64,000 bases of DNA, taken from Catellicoccus marimammalium M35/04/3. GTDB lineage: Bacteria > Bacillota > Bacilli > Lactobacillales > Catellicoccaceae. The notes under the pieces are model-generated. The model was given only the letters and a program-made list of their open reading frames with translations. It was not told the DNA's origin and made no database searches. The first letter of the stretch is position 1, and every line of letters begins with the position of its first letter. The stretch lies in NCBI RefSeq assembly GCF_000313915.1, contig NZ_AMYT01000007.1:1-64000 (forward strand), written 5' to 3'. A program made the translations under genes and the position numbers. Shown here piece after piece: positions 1 through 7,750 of the stretch.

Positions 1-45
1 CTTTTTTTGTTTAAAAGGAAATTTTATCTATCACCAATTAACGAT

Positions 46-118
46 GGAGACTTAGCTCAGCTGGGAGAGCATCTGCCTTACAAGCAGAGGGTCAGCGGTT
101 CGATCCCGTTAGTCTCCA
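46..118 (+). tRNA. tRNA-Val, anticodon TAC
   Basis: A full cloverleaf can be drawn. The acceptor stem pairs GGAGACT (46-52) with AGTCTCC (111-117), with discriminator A at 118. The anticodon stem TCTGC/GCAGA closes the loop CTTACAA with anticodon TAC at 79-81, and a T arm carries TTCGATC. UAC reads GUA and, by wobble, other valine codons. CCA is not encoded (the next bases are TAC), so it would be added by the CCA-adding enzyme. A terminator follows directly, so this is the last or only gene of its transcript here. Confidence 0.96.
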
Positions 119-124
119 TACGTG

Positions 125-156
125 AAAAAGCAGTGCTTTAGGCACTGCTTTTTTTT
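125..156. terminator. Bidirectional intrinsic terminator after tRNA-Val
   Basis: AAGCAGTGC (128-136) pairs with GCACTGCTT (142-150) around a 5-nt loop. A T run follows on the plus strand and an A run precedes it (a T run on the minus strand). It can serve both the tRNA and the leftward dehydrogenase gene ending at 168. Confidence 0.9.
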
Positions 157-167
157 ATTTTCTTAAT

Positions 168-965
168 TTATCCACGACGAGAAGCGTCTTCCATGACATC
201 TCCATAAATAGGAGTAGGTAAGCCAAAACCACCAGCAACAGGAATTAATTCTCCAGTAATGAATGAAGATTGATCGCTCGCTAAAAAGACAGCTAGGTTC
301 GCAATATCATCTGGTGTTGCGACACGTTTTAATGGCACGTGTTTTAAAAATGTATTTAAGAATGATTCACTCATATTATTTAGTGCAGCATCGGTTGCAA
401 CCAATCCTGGTAGAATAGCATTTGCGCGAATTCCATTTTGAGCGTATTGAACAGCAATATTTTTGGTTAAAGAATTTACTGCAGCTTTTGATGTGCTATA
501 AGCTAAACGAGAAATATCAGGTGTATTTCCAGCGACAGAAGAAATATTAATAATAGAACCTTGATTTTGTTCTTGCATATAAGGAATTGCATATTTACAT
601 GTATAGTAAACACTTGCTAGGTTAATATTGACGACATCAAAGAATGCTTCGCTGTCTCCTTCTAAAAGTGTTAAATCTTTTTTTGTATCTGTATGGCCAA
701 AGTTATTGATCAAAATATCAATTTTTCCTTCTTTTTCTGCGACTTCTTTCATCATTGGTTCATAAGATGAAAAATCATAAGCATCATAAATAACATGGCG
801 ATAACGATCGTTTTCAGCATGTAATTCTTGTACTAATTTACGATTTTTCTCACTATCACGAACAGCCATATAAACAATGGCACCTTCTTCTACTAAACGA
901 TGAGAAATAGCTAAACCAATTCCACGACTGGCAGCAGTTACAACCGCAACTTTATTTTCTAACAT
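168..965 (-). CDS. Short-chain dehydrogenase/reductase, 7-alpha-hydroxysteroid dehydrogenase-like
   Basis: A 265-aa NAD(P)-dependent SDR oxidoreductase. The Rossmann motif is TAASRGIG (10-17), with TAA in place of the usual TGx, followed by NNFG at 87-90, a Ser pair at 142-143 and catalytic Tyr156/Lys160. The same TAA variant, the region DISRLAYSTSK and the C-terminal stretch AGGFGLPTP resemble, from memory, clostridial 7-alpha-hydroxysteroid dehydrogenases, which oxidise the 7-OH of bile acids. Arg36 after the second strand would suit NADP. The ATG at 965 has AAAGGAGG just upstream; a longer ORF reaching 1031 would start inside the neighbouring terminator and was rejected. It is a single gene between two terminators. 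SDR family membership is sure. The steroid substrate is inference; another 3-oxoacyl or sugar reductase activity is possible. Confidence 0.85.
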   Translation of the reverse strand: MLENKVAVVTAASRGIGLAISHRLVEEGAIVYMAVRDSEKNRKLVQELHAENDRYRHVIYDAYDFSSYEPMMKEVAEKEGKIDILINNFGHTDTKKDLTLLEGDSEAFFDVVNINLASVYYTCKYAIPYMQEQNQGSIINISSVAGNTPDISRLAYSTSKAAVNSLTKNIAVQYAQNGIRANAILPGLVATDAALNNMSESFLNTFLKHVPLKRVATPDDIANLAVFLASDQSSFITGELIPVAGGFGLPTPIYGDVMEDASRRG

Positions 966-1020
966 GTTAAGTCCTCCTTTTAATTCATAACTTATATTAT
1001 AACAGAAAGAATCAGGAACA

Positions 1021-1050
1021 AAAAAAAACACCGCTCATGGCGGTGTTTTT
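1021..1050 (-). terminator. Intrinsic terminator of the universal stress gene
   Basis: ACACCGC (1028-1034) and GCGGTGT (1040-1046) form a stem. Reading leftward it is followed by eight T (A run 1021-1028). T's on the plus side make it potentially bidirectional. Confidence 0.85.
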
Positions 1051-1055
1051 ATTTA

Positions 1056-1505
1056 TTAATGAACAAGTAATACATCACAAGGTGCATGATGAGTTACATA
1101 TTTTGTAGTACTTCCTAAAAGGATAGCATCACTTAATTTTACTTCATTATTTCGACCTAAAAGAATTAAATCAGCCGCTAATTCATCTGGTAATTCATGA
1201 CTTAATACTTGTCTTGGATCACCGGTAACAACATAAGGATGGATTCTTTCATCATCTTCTAGATGAGCTTTTTTAATTTCGTTGATTACGAAATCTTTAT
1301 GCTTTTGAATGTGATAATCTTCAATATTATCTTCATTTTCAATAGGAGCAGCTACTCCATTCATTCCTAAAAGTTCATCTGGATAACTAATAACATTGAC
1401 GACATAAATGTTTGATTGATCATTAGCAAGCATTGGTAATTTTTTAAATAAACGTTGTGCTGTTTGATCATTATCAATTGCTAAAATAATATTATGATAA
1501 CACAT
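1056..1505 (-). CDS. Universal stress protein (UspA family)
   Basis: A 149-aa single-domain Usp protein. It opens with the hydrophobic strand and Asp (NIILAIDND) that bind the nucleotide in this family. The C-terminal ATP-binding signature G-2x-G-9x-G(S/T) is only partly kept: Gly117 is followed by Asn120 where the second Gly should be, then GST at 131-133 one residue late. The protein may therefore be a non-ATP-binding member. RBS AGGAGGGA lies at 1511-1518. It is a single-gene transcript ending at the terminator below 1050. Usp proteins respond to stress and starvation; the specific role cannot be read from the sequence. Confidence 0.88.
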   Translation of the reverse strand: MCYHNIILAIDNDQTAQRLFKKLPMLANDQSNIYVVNVISYPDELLGMNGVAAPIENEDNIEDYHIQKHKDFVINEIKKAHLEDDERIHPYVVTGDPRQVLSHELPDELAADLILLGRNNEVKLSDAILLGSTTKYVTHHAPCDVLLVH

Positions 1506-1569
1506 AACTATCCCTCCTACTTTTATTGTAGGATTATGTGTAAAATTTTACAAGCAAAAAGGGAAACGA

Positions 1570-2175
1570 TTACATTTTTATACTGCGTAGAATGTAATAT
1601 CCCTTATCTTTAGTGATAATTTCAACATTTCCAAAGACTTCTTCCATTTTCTTTTGCGCGCTAGGTGCTCCTTGTTTTTTTTGAATCACAACCCAAAGTT
1701 CTCCTTGTGGTGCTAGATGTGAATAGGCTTCTTCTAAAATAGTATGAACTACTTTTTTACCTGCACGAATTGGTGGGTTTGTAACAATATAATGATAATC
1801 GTTTTTCTCTACATTACGGTAAGCATCAGACTCAAAAATATGAGTTTCTTTTTGGACTCCATTTTTTAAAGCATTATGACGAGCTAAATCCATAGCACGT
1901 AAGTTTACATCAACCATATCTACAGGAATATGATAAATTTTTGCCAAGGTAATTCCCATTGCTCCATAACCACAACCAACATCTAATAATGTTCCTGTAA
2001 TTTCCTCATGGGTTTGATAAAACGCTTGTAATAAAACACGAGAACCATAATCAATTGCATTCTTAGAAAAAACACCATTATCTGTGCGGAATTGAAGTGT
2101 TGTATCAGCAAAAGAAAAAGGAATCGTTTCATAATGATGAGCTAAAGATTCATCATTGGTATAATAGTGATTCAT
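1570..2175 (-). CDS. Class I SAM-dependent methyltransferase, RsmC/YbxB type
   Basis: A 201-aa methyltransferase. It has the SAM-binding loop DVGCGYGAMG and the catalytic NPPIRAGK motif (NPP[F/I]R) that marks the RsmC/RlmG group methylating the exocyclic amine of guanine in rRNA. The B. subtilis relative is YbxB, a single-domain form about this size. A TTG two codons upstream gives a slightly longer ORF, but the ATG at 2175 has AAGGAGAT at ideal spacing. It lies back to back with coaA, whose promoter occupies the 80-bp gap. 16S rRNA m2G methylation is the likely role, by family. Confidence 0.85.
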   Translation of the reverse strand: MNHYYTNDESLAHHYETIPFSFADTTLQFRTDNGVFSKNAIDYGSRVLLQAFYQTHEEITGTLLDVGCGYGAMGITLAKIYHIPVDMVDVNLRAMDLARHNALKNGVQKETHIFESDAYRNVEKNDYHYIVTNPPIRAGKKVVHTILEEAYSHLAPQGELWVVIQKKQGAPSAQKKMEEVFGNVEIITKDKGYYILRSIKM

Positions 2176-2199
2176 AATCAAATCTCCTTCATTTTTCTA

Positions 2200-2228
2200 T
2201 TGATTGGAATATTTTCCTGTATTACAAT
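2200..2228 (+). promoter_or_regulatory. Sigma-A promoter for coaA-guaA
   Basis: The -35 is TTGATT (2200-2205) and the -10 is TACAAT (2223-2228), with a 17-bp spacer. The start codon lies about 28 bp downstream. Confidence 0.6.
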
Positions 2229-2255
2229 AATGTTAATTATACAAAGGAGTTGCAA

Positions 2256-3143
2256 ATGGAATCAATACCTATTACTTACGATTATTATGCGAGAGAAGAA
2301 TGGGCTAATTTAAATCATCAAAAAATGGCAATTCCTCTATCTGAAGAAGAGTTACAAATTTTGATTAGTACACAAGATCAACTAAATTTACAAGATATAC
2401 AAGAGATTTATCTTCCGTTATTACATTATTTAACATTAATCTATGAAGAATATCGATCTTTACAACAAAAAAGAGCTTCTTTTTTGCAAAAAAGAAATAC
2501 TTCCATTCCTTTTATTATTGGGATTGCAGGGAGCGTAGCAGTAGGGAAGAGTACACTTGCTCGTGTTTTACAAGTACTATTAGAAAGAATTTATGGTCTA
2601 TCTGTTTCCTTGGTGACAACAGATGGTTTTTTGTATTCTAAATCTGAATTAGAACAAAAAGGATTATTAGATCGTAAAGGATTTCCTGAAAGCTATGACA
2701 TGCCAAAATTATTGCACTTTTTAGAAGAATTAAAAGTAGGAAAAAAAGAAGTACATGCTCCAATTTATTCTCATGAAAAGTACGATATTATCCCAGATGA
2801 AGTGATTACCATCTGCGAACCAGATATTGTGATTGTAGAAGGAATTAATGTTTTACAAAATCCTTGGAATGAACGAATTTATATCAGTGATTTTTTTGAC
2901 TTTTCTATTTATTTAGACGCAGAAATTTTTCGCATCCAACAGTGGTATTGTGATCGATTTTTGTTATTGCGAGGAAATGAATTTGCAACAAAAGAAGAAG
3001 CCATTCGTATTGCAACAAAAGTTTGGAAATCTATCAATGAGAAAAATCTTTTGGAATATATTTTACCGACAAAATATCGGGCAGATTTGATATTACATAA
3101 GACGAAATCTCATTTTATGGATTATATTTTATTAAAAAAATGA
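2256..3143 (+). CDS. coaA: Pantothenate kinase (type I)
   Basis: A 295-aa kinase that phosphorylates pantothenate in the first step of coenzyme A synthesis. The P-loop is [12 protein letters not shown], followed by the DGFLYSK segment typical of the prokaryotic type I enzyme and the YDxPxLL-like region (SYDMPKLL). A TTG six bases upstream extends the ORF, but the ATG at 2256 sits 6 nt after AAAGGAG. It runs 13 bp ahead of guaA and probably shares its transcript. Confidence 0.95.
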   Translation: MESIPITYDYYAREEWANLNHQKMAIPLSEEELQILISTQDQLNLQDIQEIYLPLLHYLTLIYEEYRSLQQKRASFLQKRNTSIPFIIGIAGSVAVGKSTLARVLQVLLERIYGLSVSLVTTDGFLYSKSELEQKGLLDRKGFPESYDMPKLLHFLEELKVGKKEVHAPIYSHEKYDIIPDEVITICEPDIVIVEGINVLQNPWNERIYISDFFDFSIYLDAEIFRIQQWYCDRFLLLRGNEFATKEEAIRIATKVWKSINEKNLLEYILPTKYRADLILHKTKSHFMDYILLKK

Positions 3144-3156
3144 TAGGAGGGATTGG

Positions 3157-4704
3157 GTGGCCATCGAGAATACAGATATGGAAAAAATTATTGTATTAGA
3201 CTTTGGAAGCCAATATAATCAGTTAATTACACGTCGTATTCGTGAATTTGGAGTTTACTCTGAATTATTAAGTCATCGTCTAACAGCGAAAGAAATCCAA
3301 GAAATGAAGCCAAAAGGAATTATTTTTTCTGGTGGACCAAATAGTGTCTACGATGAAAATGCATTCCATATTGATCCAGAAATTTTTGAATTAGGAATTC
3401 CTATTTTAGGAATTTGTTATGGGATGCAATTAATGGCTCATAATCTAGGTGGAAAAGTAGAATCCGCAGAAAGTAAAGAATATGGACAAGCTTTTATTGA
3501 AGTATCTGATGATGCAGTCTTATTCCAAGATACACCAAAAACACAACAAGTTTGGATGAGTCATGGAGACTTAGTAACTGAAGTACCTACTGGATTTGAA
3601 GTCGTAGCGACAAGTGAAAACTGTCCAATTGCAGCAATGCAAAATAAAGAACGTAATTTCTACGCATTACAATTCCACCCAGAAGTACGCCACAGCGAGT
3701 ACGGAAACGATATTTTACGTAATTTCGCCTTTTCTGTTTGTGGTTGTTCTGGAGATTGGACAATGGATAACTTTATCGATATGCAAATTGAAAAAATTAG
3801 AGCTCAAGTAGGCTCAGAAAAAGTATTATTAGCATTATCTGGTGGAGTAGATTCTAGTGTCGTAGGTGTTCTTTTAAATAAAGCCATTGGCGATCAATTA
3901 ACTTGTATCTTTGTAGACCATGGTTTATTGCGTAAAGGCGAAGCAGAACAAGTAATGGATATGTTAGGTGGAAAATTTGGCTTAAACATTATCAAAGTAG
4001 ATGCGAAAGACCGCTTCTTATCTAAATTAGAAGGAGTTTCTGATCCAGAGCAAAAGCGTAAGATTATCGGAAATGAATTTATCCGTGTCTTTGATGATGA
4101 AGCAGCTAAATTAGAAGGAATTCGTTGGTTAGCTCAAGGAACTCTTTATACAGATATTATTGAAAGTGGAACAGATACTGCACAAACCATCAAATCTCAC
4201 CATAATGTAGGTGGATTACCAGAAGATATGCAGTTCCAATTAATCGAACCATTGAATACTTTATTTAAAGATGAAGTTCGAGCTTTAGGATTACAAATGG
4301 GAATGACAGAAAATGTAGTTTGGCGTCAACCATTCCCAGGACCAGGATTAGGAATTCGTGTCTTAGGTGAAGTTACCGAAGAAAAATTAGAAATCGTACG
4401 TGAAAGTGATGCTATTTTACGTGAAGAAATCCAAAAAGCAGGATTAGAACGTGATATTTGGCAATACTTCACAGTTTTACCAGGAATTCGTTCTGTCGGA
4501 GTAATGGGTGATGGACGAACTTATGATTATACTATCGGAATTCGTGCAATTACTTCTATTGATGGAATGACTGCAGACTTTGCTCGTATCGATTGGGATT
4601 TATTACAAAAAATCTCTGTTCGTATCGTCAATGAAGTCGCACACGTGAATCGTGTAGTTTATGATATTACAAGTAAGCCACCAGCAACTGTAGAATGGGA
4701 ATAA
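3157..4704 (+). CDS. guaA: GMP synthase (glutamine-hydrolysing)
   Basis: A 515-aa bifunctional enzyme that converts XMP to GMP. The N-terminal class I glutamine amidotransferase has nucleophile Cys87 (GICYGM) and His174/Glu176 (FHPEV). The ATP-pyrophosphatase motif is SGGVDSS at 228-234. The C-terminal dimerisation domain ends in KPPATVEWE. The start is GTG at 3157, 6 nt after AGGAGG; an internal ATG (codon 8) lacks a comparable RBS. It ends at a strong terminator. Confidence 0.98.
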   Translation: MAIENTDMEKIIVLDFGSQYNQLITRRIREFGVYSELLSHRLTAKEIQEMKPKGIIFSGGPNSVYDENAFHIDPEIFELGIPILGICYGMQLMAHNLGGKVESAESKEYGQAFIEVSDDAVLFQDTPKTQQVWMSHGDLVTEVPTGFEVVATSENCPIAAMQNKERNFYALQFHPEVRHSEYGNDILRNFAFSVCGCSGDWTMDNFIDMQIEKIRAQVGSEKVLLALSGGVDSSVVGVLLNKAIGDQLTCIFVDHGLLRKGEAEQVMDMLGGKFGLNIIKVDAKDRFLSKLEGVSDPEQKRKIIGNEFIRVFDDEAAKLEGIRWLAQGTLYTDIIESGTDTAQTIKSHHNVGGLPEDMQFQLIEPLNTLFKDEVRALGLQMGMTENVVWRQPFPGPGLGIRVLGEVTEEKLEIVRESDAILREEIQKAGLERDIWQYFTVLPGIRSVGVMGDGRTYDYTIGIRAITSIDGMTADFARIDWDLLQKISVRIVNEVAHVNRVVYDITSKPPATVEWE

Positions 4705-4706
4705 TA

Positions 4707-4735
4707 AAGAAGGAGGACATCCTCCTTCTTTTTTT
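4707..4735 (+). terminator. Intrinsic terminator after guaA
   Basis: A perfect 10-bp stem, AAGAAGGAGG (4707-4716) with CCTCCTTCTT (4721-4730), loop ACAT, then a T run. Confidence 0.93.
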
Positions 4736-4785
4736 CTTCTATTAGTAATCACTCATTTTTTATTGCTCTTTTTTTATCTTTCATA

Positions 4786-4911
4786 GTGCAAAAGATTCGA
4801 TCTTTTCGATTTTTATTCGCTTTATTGATTCTAATATTGATTTATTACCTGTATTATTTCTTAACAAAATCTTTTGCTTGGAAAAATGTAAAAGAACAAA
4901 AAAGAACGTAA
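4786..4911 (+). CDS. Possible 41-aa membrane peptide (doubtful)
   Basis: In the 517-bp gap between guaA and arcA a GTG-started frame encodes 41 residues: a basic N-terminus (QKIRSFR), a run of about 18 hydrophobic residues (LFALLILILIYYLYYFL) and a basic tail (KEQKRT). That is the layout of a small membrane protein. There is no recognisable ribosome-binding site upstream, and AT-rich DNA readily gives Leu/Ile/Phe/Tyr codons by chance. It may be a relic or noise. The rest of the gap up to about 5049 shows nothing I recognise. Confidence 0.18.
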   Translation: MQKIRSFRFLFALLILILIYYLYYFLTKSFAWKNVKEQKRT

Positions 4912-5049
4912 TCCCTTGATTTTGTTAGTTCTTTCTCTTTTTGAATATAATATAGAACACATACTGAGAAAAAAATGAGTTAAATTTTAATCAAATTATA
5001 ATTTTAATGAGAAACTTCTTTATTTTTGTTTAATATTCATAAAAAATCA

Positions 5050-5075
5050 AGAAAACGATTACAAAACTGTATAAT
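5050..5075 (+). promoter_or_regulatory. Candidate cre site overlapping the arcA promoter
   Basis: AGAAAACGATTACA (5050-5063) fits the CcpA cre consensus TGWNANCGNTNNCA with one mismatch, at the first base. It lies directly upstream of a consensus -10 TATAAT (5070-5075) that lacks a good -35, an arrangement that suits catabolite control of arginine use. The cre and -10 are seen; CcpA binding is inference. Confidence 0.5.
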
Positions 5076-5081
5076 ATGCAT

Positions 5082-5096
5082 ATAAATTGAATTTAT
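5082..5096 (+). promoter_or_regulatory. AT-rich 15-bp palindrome in the arcA leader
   Basis: ATAAATT-G-AATTTAT is a perfect palindrome just downstream of the putative -10. It could be an operator for an ArgR/AhrC-type regulator, whose ARG boxes are AT-rich palindromes, but it is not a close match to the published consensus. Confidence 0.3.
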
Positions 5097-5101
5097 TTAT
5101 T

Positions 5102-5147
5102 AAAACGTTATCTTTCTAACATAAAAGTGTTAAAAAGATAACGTTTT
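5102..5147 (+). promoter_or_regulatory. Long inverted repeat in the arcA leader
   Basis: AAAACGTTATCTTT (5102-5115) is the exact reverse complement of AAAGATAACGTTTT (5134-5147). Inside it TAACA (5117-5121) pairs with TGTTA (5128-5132), leaving one mismatch and a 6-nt loop. The 46-nt hairpin is followed by TTTT-CA-TTTT, a weak tail for a terminator. It could be an attenuator, an mRNA 5' stabiliser or an extended operator. A second possible promoter (TTTTCA at 5144-5149, TATTAT at 5167-5172) starts at its right arm. Confidence 0.55.
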
Positions 5148-5221
5148 CATTTTATGAACTCCATTATATTATAAGTGTGGTTGATAGATAAAACCTAATA
5201 AACAAAGTGGAGGTTAGTAAT

Positions 5222-6457
5222 ATGGAACATCCTATTCATGTTATGTCAGAAATTGGCAAACTGAAAACAGTTATGTTACATCGTCCAGGTGCGGAAGTTG
5301 AAAACTTAACACCAGATTTGATGGAACGCCTATTATTTGATGATATTCCTTATTTACCAATCGCTCAAGAAGAGCATGATTATTTCGCTAACACATTACG
5401 TGAAAATGGAACAGAAGTTTTATACTTCGAAAAATTAGCTGCTGAAGCGATTGACGCAGGAAATGTTAAAGAACAATTCCTTAAACAAATGTTAGATGAG
5501 TCTGACATTGAATCACAATACATCTACGATGCATTGTACGAATATCTAATTTCAATGAACACACAAGATATGATTGATAAAATCATCGCTGGTGTTCGTG
5601 ACATCGAATTAGATTTAGGCAACGATCACTCATTATACAGTGTAGTAACTGCTGACGATCGTTATCCATTCTTAATGGATCCAATGCCAAATACTTACTT
5701 CACTCGTGACCCTCAAGCTTGCATGGGTAACGGTATTACAATCAACAAAATGACTTTCGCTGCTCGTCAACGTGAATCATTATTAACAGAAATGATTATC
5801 AAACATCACCCACGTTTTGCTAACAAAGGTGTAGAAGTTTGGTTAAACCGTGACCAAAAATGGCATATTGAAGGTGGAGACGAATTAATCTTAAACGATG
5901 AAACAATCGCAATTGGTATCTCTCAACGTACAACTGCACAAGCCATCGAAAGATTAGCTCGTAACTTATTCGCTAAACACAGCAACTTCAAACGTGTATT
6001 AGCTGTTAAAATTCCTAACAACCGTGCAATGATGCACTTGGATACAGTATTTACAATGGTTGACCGTGATAAATTCACAATTCACCCAGGTATCCAAAGC
6101 AATGGTGGAGAAGTAGATACATACATCTTAACACCAGGTGAAAACGATACAATCAACATTGAACATCGTTCTGACCTACAAAACATCTTGAAAGAAGTTT
6201 TAGGAGTTTCTGAATTATTACTATTACCTTGTGGTGGTGGAGATGCAATCATCGCTCCTCGTGAACAATGGAATGATGGTTCTAACACATTAGCAATCGC
6301 TCCAGGTGAAGTAGTAACTTATAACCGTAACTACATTTCAAACGCTTTATTACGTGAAAACGGAATTAAAGTTCACGAAGTTATTTCAAGTGAATTATCT
6401 CGCGGTCGTGGGGGCCCACGTTGCATGAGCTGTCCAATTGTTCGTGAAGATATTTAA
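5222..6457 (+). CDS. arcA: Arginine deiminase
   Basis: A 411-aa enzyme that hydrolyses arginine to citrulline and ammonia, the first step of the ADI pathway. FTRDP and HIEGGDE active-site motifs are present, and nucleophile Cys401 lies in PRCMSCP near the C-terminus. The ATG at 5222 follows GTGGAGG with 8-nt spacing; an in-frame GTG at 5207 lies within that RBS. Codon use is strongly biased (AAC, TTC, CGT), unlike the housekeeping neighbours and typical of high expression. It is the first gene of an arcABDCR operon with a cre-like site and a hairpin leader upstream. Confidence 0.97.
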   Translation: MEHPIHVMSEIGKLKTVMLHRPGAEVENLTPDLMERLLFDDIPYLPIAQEEHDYFANTLRENGTEVLYFEKLAAEAIDAGNVKEQFLKQMLDESDIESQYIYDALYEYLISMNTQDMIDKIIAGVRDIELDLGNDHSLYSVVTADDRYPFLMDPMPNTYFTRDPQACMGNGITINKMTFAARQRESLLTEMIIKHHPRFANKGVEVWLNRDQKWHIEGGDELILNDETIAIGISQRTTAQAIERLARNLFAKHSNFKRVLAVKIPNNRAMMHLDTVFTMVDRDKFTIHPGIQSNGGEVDTYILTPGENDTINIEHRSDLQNILKEVLGVSELLLLPCGGGDAIIAPREQWNDGSNTLAIAPGEVVTYNRNYISNALLRENGIKVHEVISSELSRGRGGPRCMSCPIVREDI

Positions 6458-6486
6458 TTTAGAACTTATTTAAATAATGATGTACG

Positions 6487-6516
6487 GCAGGCGAGTGCCT
6501 AACCTCGCTCGCCTGT
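6487..6516 (+). other. Intercistronic hairpin between arcA and arcB
   Basis: GC-rich CAGGCGAG (6488-6495) pairs with CTCGCCTG (6508-6515). No T run follows, so it is more likely an mRNA-processing or 3'-end-stabilising hairpin that sets the arcA:arcB transcript ratio than a terminator. Confidence 0.7.
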
Positions 6517-6546
6517 CATTTAATGATTATATTCGGAGGGAAAAAA

Positions 6547-7563
6547 ATGAATTCAGTATTCCAAGGAAAAGACTTTTTAGCAGTTAAAGATTTTACACCA
6601 GCAGAAATCGAATATTTAGTAGATTTTGCTATTCATTTGAAAGAAATGAAAAAAAATAACATTCCTCATCGTTACTTAGAAGGTAAAAACATTGCTTTAT
6701 TATTTGCAAAAACTTCTACTCGTACACGTTCAGCGTTTACAGTAGCTTCTAACGATTTAGGTGCTAACCCTGAATTCTTAGGTGCAAACGATATCCAATT
6801 AGGTAACAAAGAATCTATCGAAGATACAGCTAAAGTATTAAGCAGCATGTTCGACGGAATTGAATACCGTGGATTCGCTCAATCAGACGTTGAAGAATTA
6901 GCTGAATACTCAACAGTTCCAGTATGGAATGGTTTAACAGACAAATGGCATCCAACACAAATGATCGCTGACTACATGACAATCAAAGAAGAATTTGGTT
7001 ATCTTAAAGGCTTAACATTAGCTTACGTTGGTGACGGTCATAACAACATGGCTAACAGCTTAATGGTATGTGGTGCTATGTTAGGTGTTAACGTTCACAT
7101 CGTTGCTCCAGATTCATTACAACCATCAGAAGATGTTGTTGAATTAGCAAACAAATTCGCTGCAGAATCAGGTGCTCACATCTTAGTAACTAGCGACATC
7201 GACGAAGGTGTTAAAGGTGCTAACATTATGTACGCTGACGTATGGGTATCAATGGGTGAAAGCAACTGGGAAGAACGCGTTAACTTATTAAAACCTTACC
7301 AAATTAACATGGACATGATGAAGAAAACAGGAACTCCTGATGATGAATTAATCTTCATGCACTGCTTACCAGCATTCCATGATACAAAAACAGAATATGG
7401 TAAAGACGTTGAAAAGAATTACGGTATGACAGAAATGGAAGTTACTGATGAAGTATTCCGTTCTAAATACGCTCGTCAATTCCAAGAAGCTGAAAACCGT
7501 ATGCACTCAATCAAAGCAATTATGGCTGCTACACTTGGAGACTTATTCATCCCACGTGTGTAA
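6547..7563 (+). CDS. arcB: Ornithine carbamoyltransferase, catabolic
   Basis: A 338-aa enzyme that phosphorolyses citrulline to ornithine and carbamoyl phosphate. The carbamoyl-phosphate loop is STRTR (57-61), HPTQ is at 135-138, the ornithine-binding SMGES at 235-239 and HCLP at 272-275. Length and position after arcA indicate the catabolic enzyme. The ATG at 6547 follows GGAGGG; an ATG at 6523 in the same frame precedes that RBS and was rejected. Highly biased codons as in arcA. Confidence 0.97.
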   Translation: MNSVFQGKDFLAVKDFTPAEIEYLVDFAIHLKEMKKNNIPHRYLEGKNIALLFAKTSTRTRSAFTVASNDLGANPEFLGANDIQLGNKESIEDTAKVLSSMFDGIEYRGFAQSDVEELAEYSTVPVWNGLTDKWHPTQMIADYMTIKEEFGYLKGLTLAYVGDGHNNMANSLMVCGAMLGVNVHIVAPDSLQPSEDVVELANKFAAESGAHILVTSDIDEGVKGANIMYADVWVSMGESNWEERVNLLKPYQINMDMMKKTGTPDDELIFMHCLPAFHDTKTEYGKDVEKNYGMTEMEVTDEVFRSKYARQFQEAENRMHSIKAIMAATLGDLFIPRV

Positions 7564-7600
7564 TAGAAAGTACTTAATATCATAAACAGTACTCAATTGG

Positions 7601-7649
7601 AGGGTAGGGACACCATCTTATAGGATTGGGTTCTTACCCTTATTTTGTT
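7601..7649 (+). terminator. Internal hairpin/partial terminator between arcB and arcD
   Basis: AGGGTA (7601-7606) pairs with TACCCT (7635-7640). Inner pairing of ACC-ATC with GAT-TGGGT gives an extended 40-nt stem-loop, followed by TATTTTGTT. It may reduce read-through, leaving less arcD and arcC mRNA than arcAB. Confidence 0.55.
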
Positions 7650-7655
7650 AATATA

Positions 7656-7729
7656 GTGAATGAACAGTGAGAATTTTTGCTGTTCTAGATCTTTGACAGT
7701 TGTATAAAATTCTCTATCTGTTCACTGAT
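7656..7729 (+). promoter_or_regulatory. arcD leader with alternative inverted repeats and a possible promoter
   Basis: GAACAG at 7662-7667 can pair with CTGTTC at 7680-7685 or with a second CTGTTC at 7718-7723. In the second case the pairing extends through GAGAATTTT/AAAATTCTC. TTGACA at 7693-7698 is a perfect -35, but the -10 is unclear. Mutually exclusive hairpins suggest attenuation or an internal promoter for arcDC; neither is proven. Confidence 0.4.
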
Positions 7730-7750
7730 TTTAAAGAAGAGGTGAGAAGA

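Noticed and set aside
966-1031. Longer N-terminus for the dehydrogenase
   Set aside because: It would start inside the usp terminator, and the AAAGGAGG before 965 fits the shorter start.
1562-1576. cre-like GGGAAACGATTACA near the end of the methyltransferase gene
   Set aside because: It has two mismatches at fixed or restricted positions and lies at a gene's 3' end.
4705-5221. Clear CRP-type ArcR site before arcA
   Set aside because: No TGTGA-N6-TCACA-like sequence was found; only the cre-like site and other repeats.
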